A DNA stretch of 64,000 bases, taken from assembly GCA_025890175.1 (NCBI GenBank), contig JANPYM010000003.1, positions 2,786,795 through 2,850,794 of the forward strand, written 5' to 3'. Within the stretch, counting starts at the first letter, position 1; every line of letters starts with the position of its first letter. Under the pieces are notes generated by a model. It had not been told where the DNA came from and searched no databases. It worked only from the letters and a program-made list of their open reading frames with translations. This stretch comes from Ciborinia camelliae (lineage: Eukaryota; Ascomycota; Leotiomycetes; Helotiales; Sclerotiniaceae). This document shows, piece after piece, positions 47,301-59,572 of the stretch. Position numbers and translations under genes: made by a program.

Positions 47301-47436
47301 TGTGTGTATATGTGTATGTGTGTATGTGTGTCTGTCGATGAGCTCTGGATCTTCTAGTACATATTACACAACAAGAAGTTTTTTCTGATAATTACAACCA
47401 AGCACAAACTCACAAGTTACGACATACCGGTATCAT
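41339..47436. other. Six kilobases with no supported gene
   Basis: Contains many short unsupported frames. Simple repeats: (GT/AT)n at 44415-44460, a ggctatatt run at 44735-44765, ACCTAGGTACC near 44570-44590, (CCA/TCA)n at 46277-46312, (ACATAT)n at 46758-46785, (CTAC)n at 46790-46816, and (GT)n at 47292-47330. CT-rich blocks at 46340-46390 may be promoter-like. I see no introns, domains or RNA genes. Confidence 0.45.
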
Positions 47437-47904
47437 TTGAATTCACCAGAATTATCAGGATTATCAGGATTACCAGAATTATCAGCATTATCAGAATTAC
47501 ATACCAACATTACCAGCATCACCACCATTACCACCATTACCAGCATCACCACCATCACCAGCATCACCAAAAACTACCTACCACATTTCCCACCTTACCA
47601 CCTTTCCCACCAGCTACCACCATTTACCACCATTCAACAGCCATTGGCACTTAATCTTACCCTTGGTCACTATAAAATCTGCGAATTCAACTCCACCCCC
47701 CAGAACCGAGATATATCAGTGGCATTATCCACTGGCATTAGTACATTACCCGTTACCCTGTACGCCCCTACTAAAAAGGCCACTACAGACAGCTACAGCG
47801 GAGCACGACAGGGGCATAAAAAAGTCAAAATAGCTTTACCGCCGTCCGTGAGGCAACGAGTATTAAGGAACAAGCTCGAACCCACAAGCAATTCAATATT
47901 ATAG
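47437..47904 (+). other. Repeat-driven frame, probably not a gene
   Basis: A 155-codon open frame that would have to start at TTG. The first third is attatcag/caccattac trinucleotide-rich repeat (47450-47580). The last third (LPVTLYAPTKKATTDSY, ending SNSIL) is more protein-like but short and unsupported. Confidence 0.25.
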
Positions 47905-48037
47905 TTTTGTCACTACGGAACTAAGCACCACAATTCCGCGCGCTCTTATAGAACATTTTGATCAACATCATTCGGGAACCATTCTCATACCTCCATGGGA
48001 TACAGTCTTATTATATCAGAGAATTCGGGTTGAATTT

Positions 48038-48095
48038 AAGAACCAGCCAGCAGAGCCAGCCAGCAGAGCCAGCCAGCAGAACCAGCCAGCAGACA
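48038..48095 (+). repeat. 13-bp tandem repeat (AGCCAGCCAGCAG)
   Basis: About four copies, with small variants (agaaccagccagcag), 230 bp before the methyltransferase model. Confidence 0.85.
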
Positions 48096-48325
48096 GGGAA
48101 CCCAGGAAACCCAGGGAACGGAATTCAGGCGATATAATATAGTGGCTGTATGGCCATATAAACCACTCTAAATTCCCTCGACATTTCCAATCGACCAGCA
48201 TATGCTGGAAAAGAATTTCACATTAATATTGTAGCTTCGCATACGCAAACTCCATCTATGCTACAAAGCTAGCAGAACAAGCAAAAGCTGTTCGCGACAA
48301 TAGATCTTGAGCCGGATTTTACTCA

Positions 48326-49836
48326 ATGGTTGTTGCAATGGCCACGGATAACAATGATGGGTATGTGCTTTCATTCCCCTCTACTCCCAGGGCCCTTCCC
48401 TTGGTATCAGCGGAAGATTTCGCCCACCTTGGCATCTACCGAACAGGAACACGAATTGTATCCTCTTCTGCCATTGCTTTATATATTGGAGCTTTCGTGC
48501 GTGCGCTGACTAAATTGGATTACATAGATCACTTCCTCTTACCCGCGCTGCGGCCCTCCGAAAAAACCCGCCCGATTATTTCGAGAATGGACGCTTATAT
48601 CACGGACTTCATAGAAATAAATACATGTTTCCTTGCGACGAGGTAAATGCGCCAGGTTTTGTCAGAATGGATATATGCTGATATTGGGCCACATAGGACG
48701 AAAAGGACCGCTATGATATATTCCACAAATTTTTTCAAGTCGCAATGGGGGGTGAATTACACTCTAAAAATACCACATTTACGACCAGTTATGATGGGCC
48801 ACGGATTTTGGATTTAGGGACGGGTACCGGAATATGGGCAATTGATATGGCCGAGTAAGAATAAGATTTTGCCTTGCTTGAGGCTATAATCCACAAAAAC
48901 CGGGACTGACAGCTTCGGCATATAGCAAATATGGTTCAAATGGGGACAGAGGTGAAGTTGTTGGGGTTGACCTAGCTAACATACAACCTGCAACGTAAGG
49001 ATTTCCGAATCATCTCCCTGAGCATTTTTTTATACTAAGTCTCAATCGATACAGCATCCCTGAAAATCTACAATTCCAGCAGCGAGACATAGAGTCGCCT
49101 TGGTTCGGACTCGAAACGGAGTCATGGGATATGATTCACATACGGATGCTTTCCGGGGGCATGATTAGCTGGCTTGACATATACCAAAAGTGTTTTAGGT
49201 AAGGCCTCTCCATCTCCTGTTACAATATATGATTTTAGCTAATAAGATATCGCCAGGCATCTTAAGCCTGAAATAGGGCGCCTTGAGCATGTGGAAATAG
49301 ATTTCACACCTCGCACTGATCATGGGGAAATCCCACCTGACTCAGCACTGGCTATATGGATACAGAAGCTTTTCGAGGCTACCCATCGCAATTTTCGGCC
49401 TCTAGCTTATAATTCAGAAACTAGGGATATGCTTCAAGGTCAAGGGTTCGTCGATATTGAGGAGGAAGTGATACGGATTCCTCTCAACCCATGGCCTGAC
49501 GATCCCCGAGAAAAGGATGTTGCGAGGTGGTACAATTTGGCCCTCACTCAGGGACTTGAAGCAATGACGCTTGGACCTATGTACAGAATGAATAATTGGT
49601 CAAAGGATGAGGTCACAAGGCTGATTACAGAAGTGAGGAGAGATATCTGCTCTAGGAAAATTCGCGCCTACAATAATATGTGAGTACTCCCAAGAGTTAA
49701 TTCCCCTGAGGCTTTGTTCGGGGGAATCTTGACTACATCACTACTTCAATCCGCAATTCTTACAATTTATTGAATATCACTAACTCGCTGAAAATCTAGG
49801 CATATATGGACTGCACGGCGGCCCCCAAAAGCGTAG
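48326..49836 (+). CDS. LaeA-like SAM-dependent methyltransferase
   Basis: Model with seven exons: 48326-48360, 48528-48642, 48697-48854, 48926-48994, 49055-49198, 49257-49679, 49800-49836, giving 326 residues. All joins keep phase; five of the six introns are 54-120 bp, the first is 167. Exon 1 is the least certain. Visible order: ENGRLYHG and KYMFPCDE (about 27-50), motif [17 protein letters not shown] (87-102), [40 protein letters not shown], then a conserved C-terminal part ([30 protein letters not shown]). This is the class I methyltransferase layout of the fungal LaeA/UMTA family, whose founder LaeA works in the nucleus with velvet proteins to control secondary metabolism. Many paralogues instead sit in metabolite clusters. 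Length and the short N-terminus suggest a paralogue, not LaeA itself. Confidence 0.9.
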
Positions 49837-51077
49837 GATGTAAATGAGGAATGCAGAGGAATTGGTAAATATGTTTTGGATCACTGAGCTTCGAGTTTCT
49901 TCGGATATCGCGAAAAGATTTCAGCCAGGTTTTTACGCCAGCGTCTCATTATGGCCCTCGCCTTTCGACCAGACGCGCTTTTGAGACCATGACGGACGAC
50001 GACGAATGAATTTTATGGATAGAACTTTATGCGCATTATTGTTGGATGCGCGCGCATATATTATCATGTACCTCTAAGCGCCTGCATGGACAAGGAAGGT
50101 CATAGGAAGTTGGTAGGGGCTGGTGTACCAGCGGCCGATTGACCGGAAATGCTAGGTAGATCCGCGAAGGATCGTATGGGAGAATGGCAGAGTGTAAGGG
50201 CCGACTTATACCTCAATTCTCATAGGGTGGATAAGAGAAGGGGCGGACCGAAGCGTATATGATGTGTGGCGGGCATTATCATGGATTGGCCCGAGTACAA
50301 ACACAACAGGCTGTTGCTCCCAGGATTTCGGGTCAAGCTTGCCTAAAGCGTAGGGGGAATAAGTTACACGAAAGCTTGGTGAAATAGGGAGGCGCAGCAC
50401 GACATGAACCCGACAATTCTTGGACTGCATGGTACAGAATTTGGTAATTTAAAACGCCAAATTGGCTGTGGTTTCTGACGTGTCGCTTGTGTGGTGGAAA
50501 ACAGGAAAAGAATGTGTTGGCCGTCGCACAACTCATGAAGGTTACATTTTTAATTTCAAAGGATGAAAAAGAGCAATTGATTGGCCACTTTTGTCTCATC
50601 ATTAAAAAGATCCGAGATTATGGTAGCGAGAGCCAACAATAAGAGCGGCAGAAGTACGGAACAACCAAAATACAATCACACTCTTGCTTGCTCAACATAA
50701 AAAAGCACAATTTCCGGATGTAAAATGGAAAGCCTAGAAGGATTGTTGAATGGATTTCTCAGCCGGTGGATACACGGTCAGAAAGAGACGCTCGGCACGT
50801 ACTCTACTTTAGGATTCGCCTGCAGCTTTTAACGATATACCCCATGCATTTTATTTTTTTCCCTTTCCATTTGGATGGGTTCATTTGTTTGTTTATTTCT
50901 ATAATTATCAGCATCAGCATAGGAATTTCTTTTTTTACGTGATTCCCCTTGCAATATTCCTTTTTTTTTGTTGAAGATTTGGAATTCCAACTCCGCATGC
51001 ATGCATAGAATTGGATCGGAAGCATTATTATAGGAGGGATGGGCGGAAGGATGGGCGGATGGATGGATGGAAGTCGG
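49837..51077. other. Intergenic, no gene seen
   Basis: Short overlapping minus-strand frames at 50206-50602 have no support. A atgggcggatgg-type repeat lies at 51036-51070. Confidence 0.5.
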
Positions 51078-52097
51078 CTATATCCACCCGATCAGGAACA
51101 TCCGATATATTTTGTTTACTTTGTAAAAAAAATACCTACTATACATAGGTTGGGTATGTGTCGTACATAAAGAACCAATAATAATGGTACAGAGTGGAGA
51201 GAGAGACCTGCGATCCTTGGCGGAAATGAAACGGTGCAGGGCCGAATCGTCGGCAGGGCAGAATTTGCGCTTTGGAATTTGGTACTCGTGCTGGGGGTGC
51301 TCGTGAACTTGTGAAGTCCCTTGCCTCGTCAACACAGCCCTGGCGTTACAGCCGCGCTTATCTTTTGGGACGTCCCCGGTAAGGGGCGCTTGAAGCCTTG
51401 TCTTGACTTTTGAATTGATGCGTGGTGGCACGCGTGGCATTGGTGGGGGAGCGGCCCCATAATTTCCGTAGGGTTCATGCGCTAGTGGTTTGGGGACGTG
51501 TAGGGAGGTGGGTGATTGCGATTGCGATTGTGGTTGTTGTAGATGTAGCTGTACATGTACTTGTGCTTGTGCTTGTGCTTGGATTTGATAGGTGAGGAGA
51601 AGAGATGGAGTGGGATTTTCGACCGTATATTTTTTGTGGGGGGAAGAAGAGGAAGGGGGGATCTGTACGAGTACGAGTTTTTGTTGCGGTAATTGTAACG
51701 TTACGTTCACGTGACTGGGTTGCTTCATCGGCTGGATGATGATGGATGCAGATGCAGATGCAGATGGTGGGTGGATGGGTGGATAATTACCGGATAGAAT
51801 GAAACCGAGGTTCAACTTCGATGATTTGTGATCCGAGGTGGAGGAGGGTAGGTAGGCTGGCTAGGGTGTTGGGATTATTGGGATTCTTACTTTTTGGGGG
51901 GGGCAAGGGAGCAGGGGAGGAGGCAAAGTTGGGAAAGTTGGGAAAGGGTCGCGGGTGCTTGGAGATGTGGTTGATGAGATGGGTGGACCGCATGGGGTAG
52001 GAGGATGTTGGTGTGTAGGGGAAGGAGGGGTCGTATGGATGTTGATGGAGTCATCCATGTCTCTCATAGTTTGGGGTTGTAAAGTTTGGAGTGCCAC
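51078..52097 (-). CDS. Possible Pro/Gln-rich hypothetical protein, structure uncertain
   Basis: Two minus-strand frames could be exons of one gene. 52097-51861 starts MALQTLQPQTMRDMDDS, is rich in Pro/Thr/Ser and reaches a GTAAGA donor-like site. 51815-51078 contains a (QA)n/(QS)n stretch from hexanucleotide repeats at about 51500-51580, then more normal sequence (HEPYGNYGAAPPPMPRVPPR; CNARAVLTRQGTSQVHEH). I could not fix an acceptor that clearly joins them, and the terminal part may be 3' flank. No domain recognised; low complexity makes a spurious call possible. Confidence 0.35.
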
Positions 52098-55000
52098 GCC
52101 ACGTTTGCGGGGGGCAATGCTTGATCGTGGTAAGTGAGTGAGTGAGTGAGTAAGTGTTGATTTCTGTGGTCAATTCGATATGCCCATTCCTTCCTTACCT
52201 TACCTTACCTTACCTTACCTTACTCGTATATTTTCCAGCCTGTTCTACTTCACGTCTAACTCTTGTTTCACGTGGAAATTTCATATTTCTCTATATGAGC
52301 AAGTTATTTCAGATCAAGCGATAGAGTTGGAAATAGAGAGTTCAAGGCTAGTGCCGTGCCGTGCCGTTGGATGACTTGCTGCATGGAATATCAGAAGATG
52401 TGATTTTTGGTTCGTCACACCTCATGTTGTTTTTGCCAAAAATATTGATTGGTTGGCGTGGTGGGCAATCGGGATAAATAGAGAATTGGCTACAACTCGA
52501 CGTGGAAGGGAGGGAGCTCAGAAAGCTCTTCTTGGTAAATCGACTTGGTCTGGATAAGATTCGCAATTTCTCTAGCTGTCGTTACTGGTGTATCATACCT
52601 ATCATTATATACCTATGTCCATGTGACAGCTCAAAGGTGTTCAGAGATTCGCCGGAGAGATTCGTGGTTCTGAGAATCGATGTCTCTGCGGTTTTACTGG
52701 ATTTTTTTATTTTTTATAGGGGAAATTCTATATGTTTGTATTGTGATACAAATTTATCGATTTGGGAGGGGTGATGATGGAATTTTATGTTTCTTTTTAT
52801 GATGAGCAATGAGTGCTGCGGGGGTTGTGGCGGGAAATCAAAATCAAAATATTTTGGATGTAGGTTTGTATTTCACATTATTAGGTAGGTGGGTATGACG
52901 ATATGAGCTTTTTGATGGTGATGGTGATGCTACGAGAGCAGTTGTAGATATATGATACTTGGCTTTTGGGTCTCCTTAGAGTTTCACGGTGGTTTTGATT
53001 TGGTGTGACATGTCCATGTCTCTCATTGGCGCGTCAACGAATCAATGGACTTTTGAGCAAAACTATATTTGAGACCGAGGTGGGAGGTTTGACTGTGAGT
53101 CTCCATCTCCTTCCCCGCTTTGCGCCTAAATTCTTTGGAAAATGATCTCAATGGGGAATTTCTTTTTATCTGGATTCTGTCTTTGTGCTCTCAGTGAAGG
53201 AAGTGAATGTCGAAGTCTTCCAGGTGTTTAACTTGCCTCTTATATGTCGATGAAGAAGAGTGCGATGATATGCTCTCTGAAATCTTTTTCTCTGCTAGAT
53301 CGTCCGGTGGATGCGATTTGGTGCGGTGTTCTTTGATATTACACTTGGAACTTTGGGGTGGGCGTTGTGGCTTATTGGTATGGTGTTATATGTCGGTGAA
53401 CATGATCTCTATATCTATTTATTCTGCGTTCGTTCTGCGAATCTTTGGAACTATCTAACGTCGATCGGAAATGGAGAGGTATATCGCGCTAAGTTGTGAT
53501 GGTTATGGTTTGAGGAATATGCCACGCTTGAGACTGGTATTGACCCTCACTTTTACCTGCGGTAAGAGGCCGGTGCATAACAATGAATGCAGATGCTGCA
53601 ATACCAGAAGTAGAGTTCAGAATTATTTAAACGGATGGAAATGGCTTGGATGCAGTACTTGAGCCATTGTGTTTTGATCAACTGATATGATGATTTACGA
53701 GGAGACAGACGGTTTGACGAATATTGGCGGGTAGTAGTGAGATCTGAAAATACGGTCTTGTTTCTTGGATTCCTAGAATCCAGCAACATAATTGTTCGTC
53801 CAACAGAATCGTACAGGATGTGTTGCGTAGAATTAATAACGATATTGAGTTCATGGCTACAACTGTACCTTCTGATTGCATGTTCCTTCGAAACGGGATT
53901 GTAGAACTGATATTTTATCTTTCTTCCAGTGAACCTTCGGGTTGCAGTACTGTCTGTCAGTCTTCGGTCTGTGAGGTTCTACTCCAAAGTAGACTTAGGA
54001 GGCTAGGTATAAGAGACCTATATGCTGACATATACCTTGAAATGACCTCATAGCTTGTTATGAACTTGCCTTCTCTAGGGAGGATTATCGGTCAGGAAGC
54101 TTCCAAAAAAAAACCGATGCATTTTTTGAGCTTCCAATCGGATACCCTCAACTGAATAGTATCAACAATGTGGCATAGCCACCATACTCGATGACCACAA
54201 CCACCAGAGCCTCGCAACAGTGTAAAGGAAAGATTTGCTTAAATCAATCAAAAAGATTTAGCCCTTCTCCATGATTCCTAGTTTTAACTGACAAGATCCC
54301 GACCATAATTGCTCTCTTTCTGTTACTTTTCACAGATAGAACAGCCGGGTATCTCTCATTGAAAACCAAGTCCTTACAGACTTTTTGCTGTCGGCTTAGC
54401 ATACTCGTCTTATCGACCCCAATTATTTATCACGAAGAGAGTGATTAGAACAGCATATTCGTCGTAGCAGCCCCAAATTATTCGTTTCAAACTAGAGATT
54501 AGAACAGCACTTTTAGGGGTAGTCGTCTCCACCTTTCCATTCCCTCTAGTATAGCAACATCATTGAACTGTTCAATCGCAACCTATCTATCTCCACGGCT
54601 CCCAATATCTCAGCTCATCTCTGCCATTAAATGGCAAGGGTCAGGCTGAAAATTATTGAATTCGGTATTGATATCAGGGGGTATTAGATCAGTGATGTGA
54701 AAATCACCAAGTCGGGAAGCGTCATCAGATGTTTAGCAAGTCCAAAATGCTCCTTGGGATTATTCATGCTCTCCCGGAAATGGTGTGATGAGAATATCCA
54801 ATTGGCTAACTTTTCACAGAGTTATCATTGCTGGATTGAGCTGAATCAAAAGTGGAATGGATGACTCAATTGATATATAAGATATCTATCACGGGTATGT
54901 ATGATGGAGAAACTGCGGGGATTTGTCAGCTTTCAGAATTGGGGGATAACACCCTAGTATAATCCTGCAGAAAAGACTTCGGGGCATTCGAGTGATCAAT

Positions 55001-55778
55001 ATTATTTATTATATGAAATGAAGATGCAGGATTTGTAAGCCACCATGATGGTATTTGAGGTTTATTAAGCATTCGGGCCGCTTCCATACCACCAGTGGCC
55101 TTTTCTTCGTTTTTAATTGAATAGGGTAAAGTCCAATTGTGTTGTAAGCTCATCATGTCAGAAATTCCATGACCAAGGAACCATGATGGATAAATAAAGA
55201 AATTGGGACCGGATATAACAAAGAAACAACGGTAGTATCTCCGAGTTGATAAAGAAATACATAGTACCTAACTACCAATGGAATAACTCCCTTATATCCG
55301 AGTGCTACGCATCTTTCGCTTATATGCCCCAAAAGGGGCTGATGAAAGGATATGTTAGTATAGAACGACCCTAGTCGCCACTTGATCACCATTACTGTAT
55401 TTGCCGACCTTTGAAGATATGCTTCTAAAGATTCTGAATTATTGGTTGATTTTACGATACATACAAACTAAAAAGAAACAAAACTTCCCTAGGTAGTTAG
55501 GTAGGAGGTAGTAGTAAGTAAAGTGACCAATGATGACGGTATAGAGCGGCACCTTTATCCGGACTTATTATTATCACTTGACCATGATTAGAAGAGGAAC
55601 ATACCGATTCCATCCATATGTTATCACTCCACAGATCCGCGTGTACTTAGAGATGCCGATCATCCCGAGAATCCATAAATGTTGGAAAATGTCTTGTAAC
55701 AACGTAGATCCCCCGCAAAAGTTTATTTCTTCAACATTTCGGCATCATAACAATTTCCATAATAGTTCTATAACGTAG
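52098..55778. other. Intergenic, no supported gene
   Basis: Holds (ACCTT)n at 52195-52222, (GAGT)n at 52133-52152, and short unsupported frames at 52502-54053. From 54060 to 55778 I see only AT-leaning sequence and the upstream region of the transporter, with a tagttaggtaggagg word at 55495. Confidence 0.5.
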
Positions 55779-57506
55779 ATGGATCGAATTAAACGTGTTT
55801 TATCACGGCCAACTGCGAAGCCATACCGCACGAAACATATCAACGATGAACAACCATACATAAATGAAAATGGGCATCTGGATTTTGGGCCCGGAGATAT
55901 AGAGAATCCCAAGAATTGGTCGACCGCGAGACGATGGTATATCACTGTGGTGTCGGTTTTACTCGTGGTGAATGCGACATTTGCATCGTCAAGTCCATCG
56001 GGATCTCTGACGGGAATTGAGGAAGAATTCCACGTTTCTTCAGAAGTTGCGGCTTTGGTCATTTCGGTTTTCCTTTTGGGATACTGTTTTGGACCATTAT
56101 TCTGGGCTCCATTGTCCGAGTTTTTTGGTCGAAGATGGATCTTTTATATCTCGTTTACCTTGTACCTGGCCTTCAACTTTCTCTGCGCCTTCGCCAATAA
56201 TTTTGCAGCTTTGTTGATAGGACGATTCATTACGGGTACAATGGCCAGTTCGCCACTTTCGAATGCTCCAGGGGTTCTCGCCGATATTTGGGGTCCGGTG
56301 GAAAGAGGAAATGCCGTGGCTTTGTTCGCAATGATGACCTTTGCCGGTCCGGCATTGGGTCCTGTCATCTCAGGATTTCTTGAGTTGAAGAAGGACTGGA
56401 GGTGGAACTTTTACGTCATCTTATGGTTTGCTGGCATCACCGAACTTTTGATGTTTACTATCCCAGAGACTTTGCCTTCGAAATTGTTGGTAAATAAAGC
56501 CAAGAGAATAAGGGCATTGAAAATTCCAGGTTTCGAAAATGTTAAAACTCCCGTCGAAGATAGCAATCATTCCTTATGGCGAATTTTTAAGATAGCACTC
56601 TCCAGACCCTGGAAACTCCTCGTCGATCCCATATCTTTCGCCGTTGCTGTTTACCTATCTGTTGTATATGCCTTGCTGTACATGTTATTCACCATCTACC
56701 CCATCATCTTTCAGAAGAAGCGTGGCTGGAACTCCGGCGTGGGAGAACTACCATTGATTGGTACGATTATTGGAGCCATCATAGGCGGTATCGCCATCTT
56801 CATAGTGTCCCACTATGATAGAAAGAAGTTAGAAGCTGGTCATGTTGGCGTGGCGGAGGATCGTTTACCGGTTGCGATGGTTGGTGGAATCATGTTTCCA
56901 TGTACCATGTTTTGGTTTGCATGGAGTGGGAATTATAATAGTGTGCCTTGGATAGTCCCTACTATTGGAGGAACCTTTCTCGCCACATCTATTCTTCTCA
57001 TTTTCGTCGGCTATATCAACTACCTAACCGATACATACTTGATGTATGCCGCCAGCGCAGTTGCTGCAAATACTGTTTGTAGATCGGCAGCCGGTGCCGC
57101 AGCGCCATTATTCACGACATATATGTTCGATGCTCTTGGCGTCGGAGGTGGTGGCTCCTTAATTGGGGGTATTGCCGTTCTTCTCATGCCAATTCCCTTC
57201 TTATTTTATAAATACGGCGGAGCGATTCGAGAGCGATCCAAGTTTGCGCCCACTCCCGCGAAGAAATCTTTGAATGAAAAAGCTATCGAGACAAGTCAAC
57301 CTTCACCTAACCGAACGACTGAAGGTAGGAGCAGTACTAGCTCCGGCTCATCGTCAGCGTCAAGTATAGCGAGTATGCCTGATGCTCCACGCGAGAGCAC
57401 TTATCATGAGGAGGGATATATCGAGGAGGGGATGGGATATGGACGTGTGGCGTTGCCTAGTGATACGAGAGTAAACGATGCTGGACAGCTGGAGAGTGAA
57501 AAGTGA
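55779..57506 (+). CDS. MFS transporter, DHA1 (drug:H+ antiporter) type
   Basis: One exon encodes 575 residues, the usual length for fungal 12-TM DHA1 proteins. An N-terminal cytosolic part ends with ENPKNWS (42-48), a marker of this subfamily just before TM1 (about 53-70). Motif A, GPLFWAPLSEFFGRR (105-119), lies in the TM2-3 loop. ALLIGRFITGTMAS forms TM4, and GPALGPVISGFLELKKDWRWNF matches motif C plus the DWRW loop. A central loop (ENVKTPVEDSNHSLWRIFKIALSRPWKLL) separates the halves, and TYLMYAASAVAANTVCRSAAGAAAPLF covers TM10-11. The tail of about 90 residues is Ser-rich. Relatives export fungicides, toxins or polyamines at the plasma membrane by proton antiport; substrate unknown here. 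The ATG follows a stop in frame. It lies 6 kb from the LaeA-like gene on the same strand, so a metabolite-export role is possible but unproven. Confidence 0.95.
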   Translation: MDRIKRVLSRPTAKPYRTKHINDEQPYINENGHLDFGPGDIENPKNWSTARRWYITVVSVLLVVNATFASSSPSGSLTGIEEEFHVSSEVAALVISVFLLGYCFGPLFWAPLSEFFGRRWIFYISFTLYLAFNFLCAFANNFAALLIGRFITGTMASSPLSNAPGVLADIWGPVERGNAVALFAMMTFAGPALGPVISGFLELKKDWRWNFYVILWFAGITELLMFTIPETLPSKLLVNKAKRIRALKIPGFENVKTPVEDSNHSLWRIFKIALSRPWKLLVDPISFAVAVYLSVVYALLYMLFTIYPIIFQKKRGWNSGVGELPLIGTIIGAIIGGIAIFIVSHYDRKKLEAGHVGVAEDRLPVAMVGGIMFPCTMFWFAWSGNYNSVPWIVPTIGGTFLATSILLIFVGYINYLTDTYLMYAASAVAANTVCRSAAGAAAPLFTTYMFDALGVGGGGSLIGGIAVLLMPIPFLFYKYGGAIRERSKFAPTPAKKSLNEKAIETSQPSPNRTTEGRSSTSSGSSSASSIASMPDAPRESTYHEEGYIEEGMGYGRVALPSDTRVNDAGQLESEK

Positions 57507-58691
57507 GAGACGGGGTTGAAATGTGAATTATGCCACATAGAGATAGAAACATTTTCATAGTTATAAATAGCGTGGATCATATAGGGAGCATATAGAGCGT
57601 TTAATAGCATTTTAGCACAATAATGAATACACGGTTCTCCTACTCCCGGTGCTGGAAATTGAACTTAGATAGAATCTCCATTCACGTATAGCATACTGAA
57701 AGCTTCCATTCCCACACTATTCCGGGAAGGAAAAGTGTGGGATGTCACAAAGTACCTAGTACTTATTTGACGCGCAATATTCAGGATTCACTGGTCCCGT
57801 AGAAATACTGGAAAGATGTCACTCCATCTCAACTGGTCGATGCTCCTTACTTCATTCACCATCGCGCACTCCTCCACTCTCCTCTTACACTAATGCTCCT
57901 GATCTCTCTCCATTGGGGACCATGTAATCTCTCAACAACTTTTCCCTCTGTTCTCGGAGTTGGACCTGCAGATTCTGAGGATTCCATTGTAATGTTTATC
58001 GGTTTCGATGCATCACTTGTGTTTTCTGCCCGATCAGAGTCCATTCTGTTAAGCTTTGTTCGATGAAGTTATATGCCTTTTTTCAAACTTGCGTCGTATG
58101 TCCTGGTGGTCTTCTTTTTCAACTAATCCATCAACTTCATTAACTCCTCCAAGCTAGGCTTAGGTACGAAAATTAATACGGCTAACTCCGTCATGTGGTC
58201 GATAACGCGCTATTTAGTCTCGATATCTTCCCCGAAATAAGAAGGATTGGGAGCCTAAGTGCAGGAGTTAGACTACTTCGCCGACTTAATTCCCCATCCT
58301 TCGATCGAAAAGTCGCGCTCTTGTTGACGGCAAACCTTCCACGTAGACTTAGGAATGGAATTCTGTTCTCTCGAATTTGAGGCTGTATGTGAAGTTTTGA
58401 AATACATCCTTAGTGTGCGAATCCAACGACATCAGTACGGCAGTTGAGTTCATCGGAAAGTTTATAAGCCTCAGAAATCCTGAGAAGTCAACCATCGAAC
58501 ATCCGAAAAGTCTTGAGAATTATTATTCACCAAATATCAAATGAATACACAAATGCCAATCACGGTAGGAATTTTTTAGTGCATCCATAGATCCTGCAAC
58601 CAAATTACAAAAGTTTACATCACCAACGAGCGATTCTCAATCATTGAGTCATCAACCTTTATTTCAATATTCTGGACACATACAAGTTACA
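57507..58691. other. Intergenic, no gene seen
   Basis: Frames at 57856-58044 (-) and 58195-58380 (+) are short and unsupported. The last 200 bp are the leader region of the next gene. Confidence 0.5.
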
Positions 58692-59572
58692 ATGTCTCCA
58701 CCAGAAAAAATAAACAAATCAGCAGGAAGCCGATTTAACGGCCTCGCCAACGAACTTAACCAACTCCGTCAGACCTATGGCTTCAATACTTCGACGATCA
58801 CCCGCATCACTCGTAAAGAAGATAATACGCATGAAGTCACTAGACGAATGAGTTTGGTAGGTGGGTGTTTTGCGATTCGGAGCTGCCCAGTATTCACGGC
58901 GCGGCGGGACTCGACATGTGATGGAAGGGATACCAAATCTGATCTTCATTCTCAAGTCATAAAATGGTTCAAGGTATAGCGCTCAGGCATCTTAGCCCAG
59001 CTAGACCATGATCTCATACTAACAGAGTATTTAGGATAATCGCACTAAGCTACCAATGACTTATAAGGAGGAACGACAATTCATCGACCTGAGAGCTAAA
59101 ATTCGATCGACGCAGGCACAGGATCAAAAGTTTGCAGATGATTTTGAAGCTTTTGTAGAAAATGAGATCAAAGACCGCAGACATCTTGGGTCTAAAGATC
59201 AAGTTTTATCCGTGGTTTCCAGAATGAAAGTTGACTTCTCCAGTGTTTGCAATGATATGGCCCAGGTAAGTTGATTAGACTTTGATTTTCTCGAGCTCTT
59301 ACAAGCTAACACAATCACCTAATTAGCTTCAGCTCAGTGGCAACAATAAACTCGGAACCAAGAGGGCCAGAGATGAGGACACGGAGATGAATGCCGATAA
59401 AGTTGGGGTGTCACCAAGGCTAAACAAACGAGCTAGAAATAGAGCCGCAAAAAGTGTGACGACGACTGTATCTGTCGCAGCTTCTGCCACTGGGTCAGCG
59501 ACAAAATCACCTCGAATCTCGTCACAAAATTCTCCACCAAATATGGTTCGCTGTAAGCTTGAGGATAGCTGA
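58692..59572 (+). CDS. Hypothetical protein with basic, Ser/Thr/Ala-rich C-terminus
   Basis: Model: 58692-58973, 59035-59265, 59327-59572, all joins in phase 0, 252 residues. Introns are 61 bp each (GTATAG..TAG and GTAAGT..TAG). Exon 2 is strongly charged and probably helical (TYKEERQFIDLRAKIRSTQ, then KFADDFEAFVENEIKDRRH). Exon 3 carries basic clusters KRARDEDTE and RLNKRARNRAAK, which look like nuclear localisation signals, and a Ser/Thr/Ala tail. The middle of exon 1 (RSCPVFTARRDSTCDGRD) reads less naturally; a GTAGGT at about 58857 might start an unrecognised intron there. An in-frame ATG at 58644 is an alternative start. No family recognised. A nuclear role is inferred from the basic motifs only. 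Confidence 0.6.
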
